Under the pieces are notes generated by a model. The model saw only the letters and a program-made list of their open reading frames with translations. It did not search any database and was not told the DNA's origin. Made by a program: the position numbers and the translations under genes. 42,210 bases of DNA from the NCBI GenBank assembly GCA_020058975.1, contig JAGVDA010000489.1, positions 1-42,210 of the forward strand. The letters are read 5' to 3'. How positions within the stretch are numbered: the stretch's first letter is position 1; every line of letters begins with the position of its first letter. The DNA comes from Thermosynechococcus sp. WC_1. GTDB taxonomy: Bacteria; Cyanobacteriota; Cyanobacteriia; Thermosynechococcales; Thermosynechococcaceae. Shown here in pieces: positions 17,652 through 25,850 of this stretch.

Positions 17652-19277
17652 ATGAAAGCGACAGGTGAAAGAATTAAGTTTGATGCAATTATTATTGGCT
17701 CTGGGATTGGAGGTTTAACAGTTGCAGCATTGCTGTCAAAAATCTATCGAAAAAGAGTATTAGTCCTCGAACAACATTTCGTTCCAGGCGGTTTTACACA
17801 TGATTTTGAGCGAAAGGGTCATAAATTTAAATGGGAAGTTGGTCTTAACTATGTTGGTGAAATGGATCATGGTCAGATGGGAAGAGCGATATTTGACTAC
17901 ATAACCAATAATCAATTGAAATGGCAGAAATTGCCTGACCCTTTTGAACGTTTTATTTATCCAGATTTAATTTTTGAATTGCATTCAAGTTCCGAAAAAT
18001 TCCAGTCGGATCTCATTAATAAATTTCCTCATGAACAAACTGCTATTAAACGCTATGTAAGAGATGTGCAAATCGCAGCATTATTGTTTATTGTTCATGC
18101 TCTACTAGACATATCCCCAAGGTGGCTGAACCCATTTCTGCAATCTTTGTTTCGTTTATTCGGAAAAATTTCAATTCAAACGACACAATCTTATCTTGAT
18201 AAGCACTTTAAAGATAAAAAACTAAAATCATTACTGGTCTCTCAGCTATCAACCTATAGCTTACCGCCATCCAAAAGTTGTTTTGGAATTCATAGTATTA
18301 TTGTGACTCATTATTTTAGTGGTGCCTCGTACCCTGTGGGTGGTGGTGGTGCGATAGCTAGAGCAATTATCCCTGTCATTGAAAAAGGAGGTGGTATTGT
18401 TGTAACTCAACGGAGAGTAACAGAGATCTTGATTGAATCTGGCGTCGCTGTTGGTGTAAAGGCACAATATTTAGATGATAAAGATTCATCTGCTGAAATT
18501 TATCATGCGCCAATCATAATTTCTAATGCTGGGATTATAAACACTTATCTAAAGCTAATTCCAAACACTTATCCTCTTGCTCAAAGGAAAGCAATTGAAG
18601 CATTTCCAAAAGGAAAAAGTCTCTTTACTTTATATTTAGGCTTAAAAGAAAATCCGAGAAAACTAGGTTTTCGAGGCGAAAATAATTGGATATATACCAC
18701 TTATGATCACGAGTCAATCAGCAATACTTCATTCATAAATTCTAATTATCTACCAGAGTTTTGCTTGTTATCTTTTTCATCTCTGAAGAACCCTCTAGCA
18801 AAAGGGCATAGTGCTGAAATTGTTGCATCTGGAGACTATGATATGTTCACCCAGTGGAAAGACAAAAAATGGAAGAAGCGTGGTCAGGATTATGAAGATC
18901 TCAAAACTCACATAACAGAATCCCTCCTAAAACTTGTTGAAAAAACCTACCCTGGTTTTCGAGACATGATTGAGTATGCTGAATTATCAACACCACTCAC
19001 ATTTGAACACTTCAGTAGGTGTAATCAAGGTGCAGTTTATGGAATCCCATGTATTTCTAAACGATTTGAAGAATCTTGGATTTCTGCTAAAACCCCCATT
19101 AAGAACCTATATTTAACAGGTAGCGATATTTTTAGTTCAGGTGTTATGGGCGCAATGATGGGAGGAGTAAAAACAGCCAGTATTATAAATGGCTGTTTCG
19201 GGTTAGGATTTTTAAAAATTATGTTAATGATAATGTTTCAAACTAATACAAGAAACAAAACAAAATCAATAAAATAG
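17652..19277 (+). CDS. RetSat/CrtI-like FAD-dependent oxidoreductase, paralogue 3 (AT-rich)
   Basis: 541 residues. Same fold and landmarks as the two upstream paralogues: IIGSGIGGLTVAALLSK, LEQHFVPGGFTH, WEVGLNYVGEMDHGQMG, PVGGGGAIARAI, YLTGSDIFSSGVMGAMMGG. It differs in three visible ways: the WDVGxHYVGE stretch reads WEVGLNYVGE (His replaced by Asn), it has a ~14-residue basic C-terminal tail (TNTRNKTKSIK), and its codons are strongly A/T-biased (AAA, ATT, TTA) compared with paralogues 1 and 2. It lacks HIP1 sites, as does the whole stretch from 16774 to 21710. Separate acquisition, or relaxed older divergence, would explain this. No strong Shine-Dalgarno is seen before the ATG. Confidence 0.88.
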   Translation: MKATGERIKFDAIIIGSGIGGLTVAALLSKIYRKRVLVLEQHFVPGGFTHDFERKGHKFKWEVGLNYVGEMDHGQMGRAIFDYITNNQLKWQKLPDPFERFIYPDLIFELHSSSEKFQSDLINKFPHEQTAIKRYVRDVQIAALLFIVHALLDISPRWLNPFLQSLFRLFGKISIQTTQSYLDKHFKDKKLKSLLVSQLSTYSLPPSKSCFGIHSIIVTHYFSGASYPVGGGGAIARAIIPVIEKGGGIVVTQRRVTEILIESGVAVGVKAQYLDDKDSSAEIYHAPIIISNAGIINTYLKLIPNTYPLAQRKAIEAFPKGKSLFTLYLGLKENPRKLGFRGENNWIYTTYDHESISNTSFINSNYLPEFCLLSFSSLKNPLAKGHSAEIVASGDYDMFTQWKDKKWKKRGQDYEDLKTHITESLLKLVEKTYPGFRDMIEYAELSTPLTFEHFSRCNQGAVYGIPCISKRFEESWISAKTPIKNLYLTGSDIFSSGVMGAMMGGVKTASIINGCFGLGFLKIMLMIMFQTNTRNKTKSIK

Positions 19278-19813
19278 TTTAAATTCTAAGAGTTTAAACC
19301 ATTTCTCCCAAGCTCAATATAATAATATAACTATGGGAAAATAGAAAATTATAGTTAAAACTTTCGTGGCAAAAGATAATGCTAAACTTATCTTAATTAA
19401 AGAGTCTTAGATTTAAATCTGTACTAGATAGGGATAGAAACGTCCTATGCCCTAAGAATACAATTAACTATAAAATGACTTTTTAGTTCCGCTCAATCCT
19501 CAATTTCTGTATTATCAAGGATTAAGCGACTTGTCTTGATCTGTCGGCAATTAATGTAGGTCTTTTAACTAAAACTTAAATAGATCAAGGCTCAAAATTA
19601 AAATTTGTTAATTCTGACTTCATGAATTCAGAAAATGATAACCCATTTTAGAGGATTCCCGAGACGGGTTATCACCTTTGAGAACACCAAGGTATATATG
19701 GAAATCTCAACCAAGAAAGTAAGAATTTAAGCTTTTGTCACTGACTTCTCAGACATACTCTAAACGTTAATCTTTTTGTCTAGATTAGAAAATTTTAGAC
19801 TTATCTAATACGC
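19278..19813. other. Intergenic region, convergent genes
   Basis: 536 AT-rich bases between paralogue 3 (plus) and the DUF2141 gene (minus). Right after the stop there is a weak hairpin, GTTTAAA (19277-19283) with TTTAAAC (19293-19299), a possible terminator. Further on are a 22-bp near-palindrome (19612-19633) and a 9-bp inverted repeat TGATAACCC/GGGTTATCA (19636-19644, 19666-19674). No ORF or RNA gene was recognised. Confidence 0.5.
19612..19633. repeat. 22-bp near-perfect palindrome
   Basis: TTCTGACTT CATG AATTCAGAA is a palindrome except for one mismatched pair. It lies between convergent genes, where an operator would be unexpected, next to a second inverted repeat at 19636-19674. Function unknown. 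Confidence 0.5.
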
Positions 19814-20281
19814 TTAAAAGTATTGCATTTGAATCTGCAACCTAGTTTTGGCGTTTGTTACAAGAAATTGAGACTCAACAAAGCTTGGAGGTTTAGTCCG
19901 AACACGAGGATTATTAGAAAACCCAATTCCTTCTTTAGGAATCCCCAGGAAATTACTATTGAGCTTCATGTCTCCATTCGTATCATGCACTGCTGCAATT
20001 GCATAATTTCCATAAGGAACATTAAAAATGACTTGAGCAGTACCTTGAATGATAGGAGCACATCGTCGGGAAACAATACTGGCTCCTTGTTCCGCTCTTG
20101 GAAATCCTGACGCTCCACTAAATAGGCTCATACATACTTGACCTTTTGAACTCTTAAGTTTAGAAAAGTTAACCTCAAGACTGCTCTTCGAACCTGCAAG
20201 ACTCGAATTTTCTATCCCTAACATAAGAGCTGAACATAATGCTATTCCTAAGAAAGACAGACAATATAGTTTCTTCATCAT
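19814..20281 (-). CDS. Secreted DUF2141-family protein
   Basis: 155 residues. An N-terminal signal peptide is clear (KK, then a hydrophobic stretch, cleavage plausible after SLAG near residue 30). The mature part shows the DUF2141 pattern: GQVCMSLFSGASGFP, VIFNVPYGNYAIAAVHDTNGDMKLNSNFLGIPKEGIGFSNN. This small beta-rich extracytoplasmic domain has no established function. The ATG at 20281 is followed at once by a second ATG (20278). It is about 390 bases downstream of the V4R gene on the same strand and may or may not share its transcript. Its presence beside an export system hints at an envelope role, which is only inference. Confidence 0.85.
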   Translation of the reverse strand: MMKKLYCLSFLGIALCSALMLGIENSSLAGSKSSLEVNFSKLKSSKGQVCMSLFSGASGFPRAEQGASIVSRRCAPIIQGTAQVIFNVPYGNYAIAAVHDTNGDMKLNSNFLGIPKEGIGFSNNPRVRTKPPSFVESQFLVTNAKTRLQIQMQYF

Positions 20282-20667
20282 GGATCAAATAGGATATCAA
20301 ATCTTTTGACTAAAGAGAAATTAAAAATGTTCCTAAAACTTAACTCTAAGCCTCTACGTTAATTAAAAAAAAATAATGTCTATAATCATCAAAATAAAGT
20401 CTCTCCAGAACATTTATGGGATGTCAACTTAAGGCAATACGATCTACCCTCTAGGAATTTTAGCTTTTGTCTGGCAGGGTTAGCGTTACAGCGATTATTA
20501 CTCGAAAAGACCCAGGCTAAACGATCCCGCATTGTGATGTATCACTATTTATATATAGTCTTGAGCTAAGTTAATTCGATCACTAGTCAACACGAAACAA
20601 ACCTTTATTAGAATATATTTTAGCTTCTTTAAAGGATTGACTCTGAAACATCTATATTTTGAATCTA
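20282..20667. other. Intergenic region, nothing recognised
   Basis: 386 AT-rich bases between the DUF2141 and V4R genes. I see no ORF, RNA gene or strong inverted repeat. A promoter for the DUF2141 gene could lie here. Confidence 0.4.
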
Positions 20668-21333
20668 TCATTTTGGTGACTTCATGATTTCCCAAATACA
20701 AAATTCTGCACCCATTGCTCGACATTCTGTTTGATTGATTTCAAACTCTTTTTCTGTGAGCCAAAATAAGGATTCTTCTAAGGTTCCTACCCAACTCCAG
20801 CATATAGGTGAGTCAGACTTTTTGCCAGCACAGACAGCACAACTTTTATCGATATAAGCCCATTTATTTCCACGATCTTCAATTTCAATTCCAATGTCAA
20901 CTTTAGTATTCTTATATATTTTTTTTAGGTCATTCTTGATGCTATCTAAAACAGTTTTAACCTGAGACGAAGTAGGCAAAAGCTTGATTGCCATTCGTGA
21001 TGTAAAATTAAATAATGCCCCTTGTCTCTCTAGTATAGGCTTTGTAGAAATCCTTCCAAACTCAATAGACTTGCTTTGACCATTTGGCGAATAAAATTCC
21101 ATGAGGCTAGTACATAGATTTGCATAGTCTCCAAGCTTAATATTATTAGACAATTTATAGCTATCAGATGGATAATCTTTGATTAATCTCTGCATCTTAT
21201 TTTCATGCAAAATTTCTTGTAGATTTTCTGTTCCAATCATTTTCTCCATAGTGGTAAGTGCATAATACATATACGCTTCAACCTGTGGAATCTCTGTAAC
21301 AGGATCAAAATTCGTTTTGTTTGTGATTCTCAT
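20668..21333 (-). CDS. V4R-domain protein (putative small-molecule sensor)
   Basis: 221 residues. The C-terminal half is a V4R (4-vinyl reductase) domain, a small-ligand-binding fold seen in XylR/DmpR-type sensors and tetrapyrrole proteins. Its conserved end is visible as the Cys-rich pattern CAVCAGK, then ICWSWVGTLEESLFWL, then NQTECRAMGAEFCIWEI. The N-terminal ~90 residues resemble the helical part found in other cyanobacterial V4R proteins. There is no DNA-binding domain. It starts 25 bases after the padR stop on the same strand, so the two are probably cotranscribed. The inference is that it binds a hydrophobic ligand related to the neighbouring pathway. The gene is AT-rich and lacks HIP1. 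Confidence 0.82.
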   Translation of the reverse strand: MRITNKTNFDPVTEIPQVEAYMYYALTTMEKMIGTENLQEILHENKMQRLIKDYPSDSYKLSNNIKLGDYANLCTSLMEFYSPNGQSKSIEFGRISTKPILERQGALFNFTSRMAIKLLPTSSQVKTVLDSIKNDLKKIYKNTKVDIGIEIEDRGNKWAYIDKSCAVCAGKKSDSPICWSWVGTLEESLFWLTEKEFEINQTECRAMGAEFCIWEIMKSPK

Positions 21334-21358
21334 GATGACTTCTTTTAGGATCTTAATA

Positions 21359-21886
21359 CTAACTAATCGCCGCTAAAACCTCATTGCACCAGTCGATCCA
21401 TTCCACTTCGTAACGAATTCCCCGACGCAGGGTCAGGTAACGAAAAACGAGATGTTCCTCTGGATTATCTACTTTGAGAAAAGCATGCTCCTTTTCTCGG
21501 TAGCAGTCTAGCTGAGCTTGATGAAGCGATCTCCGATCCGTGAGCTGCTGAATCAAAACTGATCGCGAAAGATAAGAGCCGGCAAGGACTTTGACCAGTA
21601 AATCTTCGCGGATGGGGGTAGGAATACAAGGTAACTCAAACCAACTCTCAAGCTCCTTACGACCAGACTCAGTAATGCGATACAGCTTTTTGTCGGGTTT
21701 GCCCTGCTGGGCGATCGCCTCAGCCTCAACCCACCCCAAACCTTCCATTTTGGATAGTTCACGATAAATCTGCTGGTGGCTGGCTTTCCAGAAACAGCTA
21801 ACTGCATCTTCAAAGCGTTTACCGAGATCGTAACCACTATGGGCACACTCAGATAAGAAGGTAAGAATAGTGTGGGAAAGCGCCAT
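21359..21886 (-). CDS. PadR-family transcriptional regulator
   Basis: 175 residues. The N-terminal winged helix of PadR proteins is plain: ALSHTILTFLSECAHSGYDLGKRF, then the recognition region WKASHQQIYRELSKMEGLGWV, then the wing KPDKKLYRITESGRKEL. The C-terminal ~80 residues are the helical dimerisation domain (Vir_act_alpha_C type, for example REDLLVKVLAGSYLS). Such proteins are usually repressors of nearby transport or detoxification genes and respond to small ligands. It is divergent from the DevBCA-type exporter, with three CAACAAGTT elements in the 224-base gap, which are the obvious candidate operators. It leads a probable padR-V4R operon. Confidence 0.93.
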   Translation of the reverse strand: MALSHTILTFLSECAHSGYDLGKRFEDAVSCFWKASHQQIYRELSKMEGLGWVEAEAIAQQGKPDKKLYRITESGRKELESWFELPCIPTPIREDLLVKVLAGSYLSRSVLIQQLTDRRSLHQAQLDCYREKEHAFLKVDNPEEHLVFRYLTLRRGIRYEVEWIDWCNEVLAAIS

Positions 21887-21913
21887 TCAGTTCAAAGCTT
21901 CAATTGACATAGC

Positions 21914-21971
21914 CAACAAGTTGAGTATAAGGTACAAAAGGATAAGCAACAAGTTTTATATCAACAAGTTG
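21914..21971. promoter_or_regulatory. Three CAACAAGTT(G/T) elements, candidate PadR operators
   Basis: CAACAAGTT occurs at 21914-21922, 21947-21955 and 21962-21970, all in the same orientation. Copies 1 and 3 continue with G, giving the small dyad CAAC-AA-GTTG. A TAT-containing tail follows each copy. They lie between padR and devB, 140-200 bases before the exporter start and 28-85 bases before the padR start. Binding by PadR is inferred. Confidence 0.55.
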
Positions 21972-22110
21972 TATATATCTCATGCATTAAGACAGATCAG
22001 TTGTACTTGTGCAAGCTACAGATATAAAAAATGCGGCTACCTGAAGTCGTGTAGTCAAGCAGTTTGGAAGTTATTTCGTTGCGAATGCTTTGCACCTTGA
22101 GGAGCCGCCA

Positions 22111-23949
22111 GTGATTAACCAGACACCATTAATTCCGAAATCTAACGGGTTTAGCCAGCCCTTGCTAGATTCCTTTAGTAGCGGCAAGGTGTTTATTGTC
22201 CAAAATGAATTAACGGGCTTAATTCTAAAGAAAGATTATTACGCAGAATTAATCCACTCAGGCTCTGCTGTTGGGGGGCAGTTTGACAATCAAGTCGGTG
22301 GTATTTATACCATTGGAGATGTCGAAATTACGGTTCCCAAAAATCGGCAGGCGCTACAGCAGTCTATTGCAAGTCGCCAAGCTGATATCGATCAGATGCT
22401 GGTCTTTTACAAAGAGCGCGATTTACTCAAGCGGGCGATCGCCGTATTAAAAATGCTAGATGCCCGCTATGGCTTTGCAAAAGTCAGGGCAATTCCTACC
22501 GATCTTCTTGCTTTGCTGGTAGGCGCAAATGAACAAATCATAAACACAGCTTGGGAGCAAGCATTTGGTTTTGAGGCAAATTCTAAGACGGGTCTCGAAC
22601 CCATACCCATTGAAACTATCGAGCCACTGGCCTTTCAAACGATTGATTTACTTCCATCCGCTAAGCCGCAAGAAAAATTCAAAAACTGGAGATGGCTGGC
22701 AGTGGGTGGCGCTGCGATCACAGCGGTGGGGTTAACGGTCGGCAGTTTAATCTATTTCAGCGGAGGGAAATCTTCAGAGGGAAGCGTAGCAGCTTCTGTC
22801 TCAGCGGAACCGCCCGCAGTTTCAGCGTTAGGGTTTATTGAACCTCAAGGCGAAGTGATTCAACTTTCAGCGCCAGCCTTTATGGAAGGAGCCAGAATTG
22901 ATCAGCTATTAGTGCGTCAAGGAGATGCCGTAAAAAAGGGAGCCATTGTAGCAATGCTTGACAGCCGAGATCGGTTACAGGCGACTTTAGATCAAGCGCG
23001 TACAAACGTAACGATTGCTGAAGCAAAGTTGGCGCAGGTCAAAGCAGGCGCAAAAACTGGAGATATTAACGTCCAGCAAGCACAATATCAAAAGAGTAAG
23101 GCAGAGCAGGAAGGTCAAATTAGCACCCAACAAGCCACCATCGCAAACCTTGAGGCTCAGCTCGAAGGCGAACGCAACACCCAAGAATCTGCACTGCTTC
23201 AAACCAAAGCGGAACTCAACAATGCCAGAACAGAATGTAAACGCTATGAAGCCTTATACAAAGGCGGAGCGGTTTCTGCGTCACAACGAGACAGCTCGTG
23301 CCTAACAGAATCGACTGCAAAAGAGCGTTTAGCCCAGGCTTCTTCTTCTCTTAGCCGCATTATCAATACGCGTGGGCAGCAAATTCTTGAGGCAAAAGCA
23401 AACCTACAGCGAACCATCAACACACTTGATGATGAAATTAATGCTGCTGCTGCATCTCGAGATGCGGTGTCTGAAGTGCGCGGTGTAGACGTGCAGGTGG
23501 CAGCAAAAGAATTAGAATCTGCTCGGTCGGCAGTTAAAAAAGCACAAACGGATTTGGCACAAGCCTATGTGCGATCGCCCATTGATGGTGAAGTATTAAA
23601 GGTCAATACCTGGCCTGGTGAACTCGTAAAGCAAGAGACAGGCATTGTGGAACTGGGGCGTACATCACAAATGTATGTCAGCGCAGAAGTCTATGAAACA
23701 GACATTTCCCGTGTACGAGCAGGACAGTCAGCCATCATTCGTGCCGATGGGGTTGTCGGAGAACTCAAGGGAACCGTTGAGAAAGTGGGCTTGCGAATTG
23801 GTAGACCCAACATTTTAGGTACTGATCCGGTTCGAGATGCAGATGCTCGCGTGGTAGAGGTCAAAATTCGCCTTATTTCTGAAGATAGTATCAAAGTCAA
23901 AGCGCTGACCAACCTAAAAGTTGACGTTGTCATTAAAGTCAACACCTGA
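22111..23949 (+). CDS. devB: DevB/HlyD-type membrane fusion protein with a long N-terminal cytosolic extension
   Basis: 612 residues from the GTG at 22111, chosen because GAGGAG (22099-22104) lies 6 bases before it. The HlyD family links an inner-membrane ABC pump to an outer-membrane TolC channel. After a ~190-residue N-terminal part comes one membrane segment, WLAVGGAAITAVGLTVGSLIYF (about 195-216), then the lipoyl/barrel half GFIEPQGEVIQLSAP, a long periplasmic coiled coil (about 265-480, Gln/Ala/Lys-rich), the second lipoyl half DLAQAYVRSPIDGEVLK and a C-terminal barrel. Typical DevB proteins are shorter, with the membrane segment near the N-terminus; I do not recognise the extra domain. 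It is followed 47 bases later by devC and then devA. The symbol denotes the family; heterocyst function is not implied. Confidence 0.87.
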   Translation: MINQTPLIPKSNGFSQPLLDSFSSGKVFIVQNELTGLILKKDYYAELIHSGSAVGGQFDNQVGGIYTIGDVEITVPKNRQALQQSIASRQADIDQMLVFYKERDLLKRAIAVLKMLDARYGFAKVRAIPTDLLALLVGANEQIINTAWEQAFGFEANSKTGLEPIPIETIEPLAFQTIDLLPSAKPQEKFKNWRWLAVGGAAITAVGLTVGSLIYFSGGKSSEGSVAASVSAEPPAVSALGFIEPQGEVIQLSAPAFMEGARIDQLLVRQGDAVKKGAIVAMLDSRDRLQATLDQARTNVTIAEAKLAQVKAGAKTGDINVQQAQYQKSKAEQEGQISTQQATIANLEAQLEGERNTQESALLQTKAELNNARTECKRYEALYKGGAVSASQRDSSCLTESTAKERLAQASSSLSRIINTRGQQILEAKANLQRTINTLDDEINAAAASRDAVSEVRGVDVQVAAKELESARSAVKKAQTDLAQAYVRSPIDGEVLKVNTWPGELVKQETGIVELGRTSQMYVSAEVYETDISRVRAGQSAIIRADGVVGELKGTVEKVGLRIGRPNILGTDPVRDADARVVEVKIRLISEDSIKVKALTNLKVDVVIKVNT

Positions 23950-23996
23950 AGGATTTAATATTTAAAGCTAATATTTCAAATTAATATTTCAAATTA

Positions 23997-25163
23997 ATGT
24001 TTCAAAAACAGCCCGTTGCATGGCTTCAGCTTAAACATCAAAAAACAAGATTTTTGATTGCGCTATCAGGCGTTATTTTTGCCGTCGTGATTGTCTTTAT
24101 GCAATTTGGCATTCGAGATGCACTATTTGATAGTGCTGTTCACCTCCACCGTGGCTTAAATGGTGATATCTTTCTCATTAGCCCCCGTTCTACTTCGCTG
24201 ATCGCAATGGATACCTTTCCAGATCGCCGACTAAAGCAAGTACTCGCTTTCCCTGACGTAGATTATACGGTTCCTATTTATGTAGGATTTGCACAATGGA
24301 AGAACCCACAAACCCGAAACTACTGGAGAAATATTTACCTAATTGGTTTTGATACTCGGTATGATGCATTTAATCTACCTGGAATAGAAAATACGCAAGT
24401 TCTTAATATTAGAGATAACATTTTTTTTGACCAAGAATCACGCGCCGAATTTGGTCCTATTGTAGAACAATTTAAGGCGAACAAGATTGTAACCACTGAG
24501 GTTAGTGATTTTGGAAGCAATCATAAGGTTAATGTAGTCGGTCTATTCAATCTTGGAACTTCCTTTGGCGCTGATGGCAACATTATTACCAGCGATTTAA
24601 ACTTCTTAAGAATCAACGCAACTCGGAACAAAGGCATTATCAATATTGGGTTAATTAAGCTAAAGTCGGGGGCTAATCTCAGTAAAAATCTTGACCAAAT
24701 AAAGCGATACCTTCCCAAAGACGTAAAAATTTTCAGCAAAGAAGAATTTATTAACTTTGAAAAAGCTTATTGGCAAAGTAGTACTGCCATTGGCTTTATT
24801 TTTGATATTGGCGTTACCTTAGGCATTGTCGTCGGCATTGTTGTTGTTTATCAAATTCTCTATACCAATGTCTCTGAGCATTTGCCAGAATATGCCACAT
24901 TAAAAGCTATGGGCTATCGTCAGCAGTACCTTTTAGGTCTTGTTCTTCAACAGTCTCTTTTTATTGCAATCTTAGGCTATATTCCAGGATTTTTTATTAC
25001 AATTGTCCAGTATGAAGTTACGAAGCAGGCAACACTTTTGCCAATTGGAATGACGTTAGATAGAGCTATTTTTGTGTTTTTAGCAACATTGATTATGTGT
25101 TTTATTGCTGGTGGAAGTGCCGTTCGCAAGCTGAAAGATGCAGATCCGGCAGATATTTTTTAG
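23997..25163 (+). CDS. devC: DevC-type ABC exporter permease
   Basis: 388 residues, usual length for DevC. It follows the MacB/FtsX topology: one N-terminal membrane segment (TRFLIALSGVIFAVVIVFMQFGI, about 18-40), a large periplasmic region of ~210 residues, then three C-terminal membrane segments (about 262-285 FIFDIGVTLGIVVGIVVVYQI, 311-335 and 348-370). FtsX-type landmarks are visible (EYATLKAMGYRQQYL). With DevA it forms the inner-membrane pump and with DevB a TolC-dependent efflux complex. In heterocyst-forming species DevBCA exports glycolipids made by a PKS. Here a PKS-type lipid pathway lies upstream, so a lipid substrate is plausible but inferred. devA starts 15 bases downstream. Confidence 0.9.
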   Translation: MFQKQPVAWLQLKHQKTRFLIALSGVIFAVVIVFMQFGIRDALFDSAVHLHRGLNGDIFLISPRSTSLIAMDTFPDRRLKQVLAFPDVDYTVPIYVGFAQWKNPQTRNYWRNIYLIGFDTRYDAFNLPGIENTQVLNIRDNIFFDQESRAEFGPIVEQFKANKIVTTEVSDFGSNHKVNVVGLFNLGTSFGADGNIITSDLNFLRINATRNKGIINIGLIKLKSGANLSKNLDQIKRYLPKDVKIFSKEEFINFEKAYWQSSTAIGFIFDIGVTLGIVVGIVVVYQILYTNVSEHLPEYATLKAMGYRQQYLLGLVLQQSLFIAILGYIPGFFITIVQYEVTKQATLLPIGMTLDRAIFVFLATLIMCFIAGGSAVRKLKDADPADIF

Positions 25164-25178
25164 GACTTTCAATTCAAA

Positions 25179-25850
25179 ATGTCATTAATTGCTGTAAAAA
25201 ACTTGAATCATTCTTTTGGAAAGGGAAACCTAACCAAACAAGTTCTTTATGATATAAATTTAACAATCAACCGTGGGGAGATTGTAATTTTAACAGGACA
25301 CTCTGGTTCTGGAAAAACAACGCTTCTGTCTTTGATTGGAGGCTTAAGATCGGTACAGGAGGGTAGTCTTGTCTCCGTTGGCAGAGAACTCAACGCTGCT
25401 AGCGAGCTACAGCTCGTAAATACTCGTCGCAACATTGGCTATATTTTTCAAGCTCATAATCTTTTGCCCTTTATGACAGCTCAGCAGAATGTTCTTATGT
25501 CTATTGAGCTACATGATTCAGTGACGCTTAAGGTGGCAAAACAAAAGGCTGCAAATATTTTGAATGCCGTTGGATTGGGAGAAAGAATTCAGTACTTTCC
25601 TGATAAACTTTCGGGCGGGCAAAAGCAGCGGGTTGCGATCGCCCGTGCATTGGTCAGTGACCCAAAGCTAATCTTGGCGGATGAACCCACTGCGGCACTC
25701 GATAGTCAAACAGGGCGTGAAATTGTCAACTTGATGCAGGGTATGGCGCGCGAGAAGCAATGCACCATTTTGATGGTTACTCACGATAACCGAATTCTAG
25801 ATATTGCCGACCGCATTGTCCACATGGAAGATGGACGTTTAATCAACTAA
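25179..25850 (+). CDS. devA: DevA-type ABC exporter ATPase
   Basis: 223 residues, one ABC nucleotide-binding domain: Walker [11 protein letters not shown]-loop in [10 protein letters not shown], signature [15 protein letters not shown], Walker [13 protein letters not shown] and the switch His in VTHDNR. It belongs to the LolD/MacB/DevA branch that powers FtsX-type permeases. It is the third gene of the exporter operon, and its stop codon overlaps by 4 bases that of the convergent diacylglycerol-kinase-family gene, so the operon ends here. Confidence 0.95.
   Translation: MSLIAVKNLNHSFGKGNLTKQVLYDINLTINRGEIVILTGHSGSGKTTLLSLIGGLRSVQEGSLVSVGRELNAASELQLVNTRRNIGYIFQAHNLLPFMTAQQNVLMSIELHDSVTLKVAKQKAANILNAVGLGERIQYFPDKLSGGQKQRVAIARALVSDPKLILADEPTAALDSQTGREIVNLMQGMAREKQCTILMVTHDNRILDIADRIVHMEDGRLIN

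Noticed and set aside
13724-19277. Carotenoid biosynthesis cluster (phytoene desaturase or carotenoid isomerase)
   Set aside because: No phytoene synthase, cyclase or other carotenoid gene is nearby, and the three genes sit in or beside a PKS operon. The superfamily is kept, the pathway is not.
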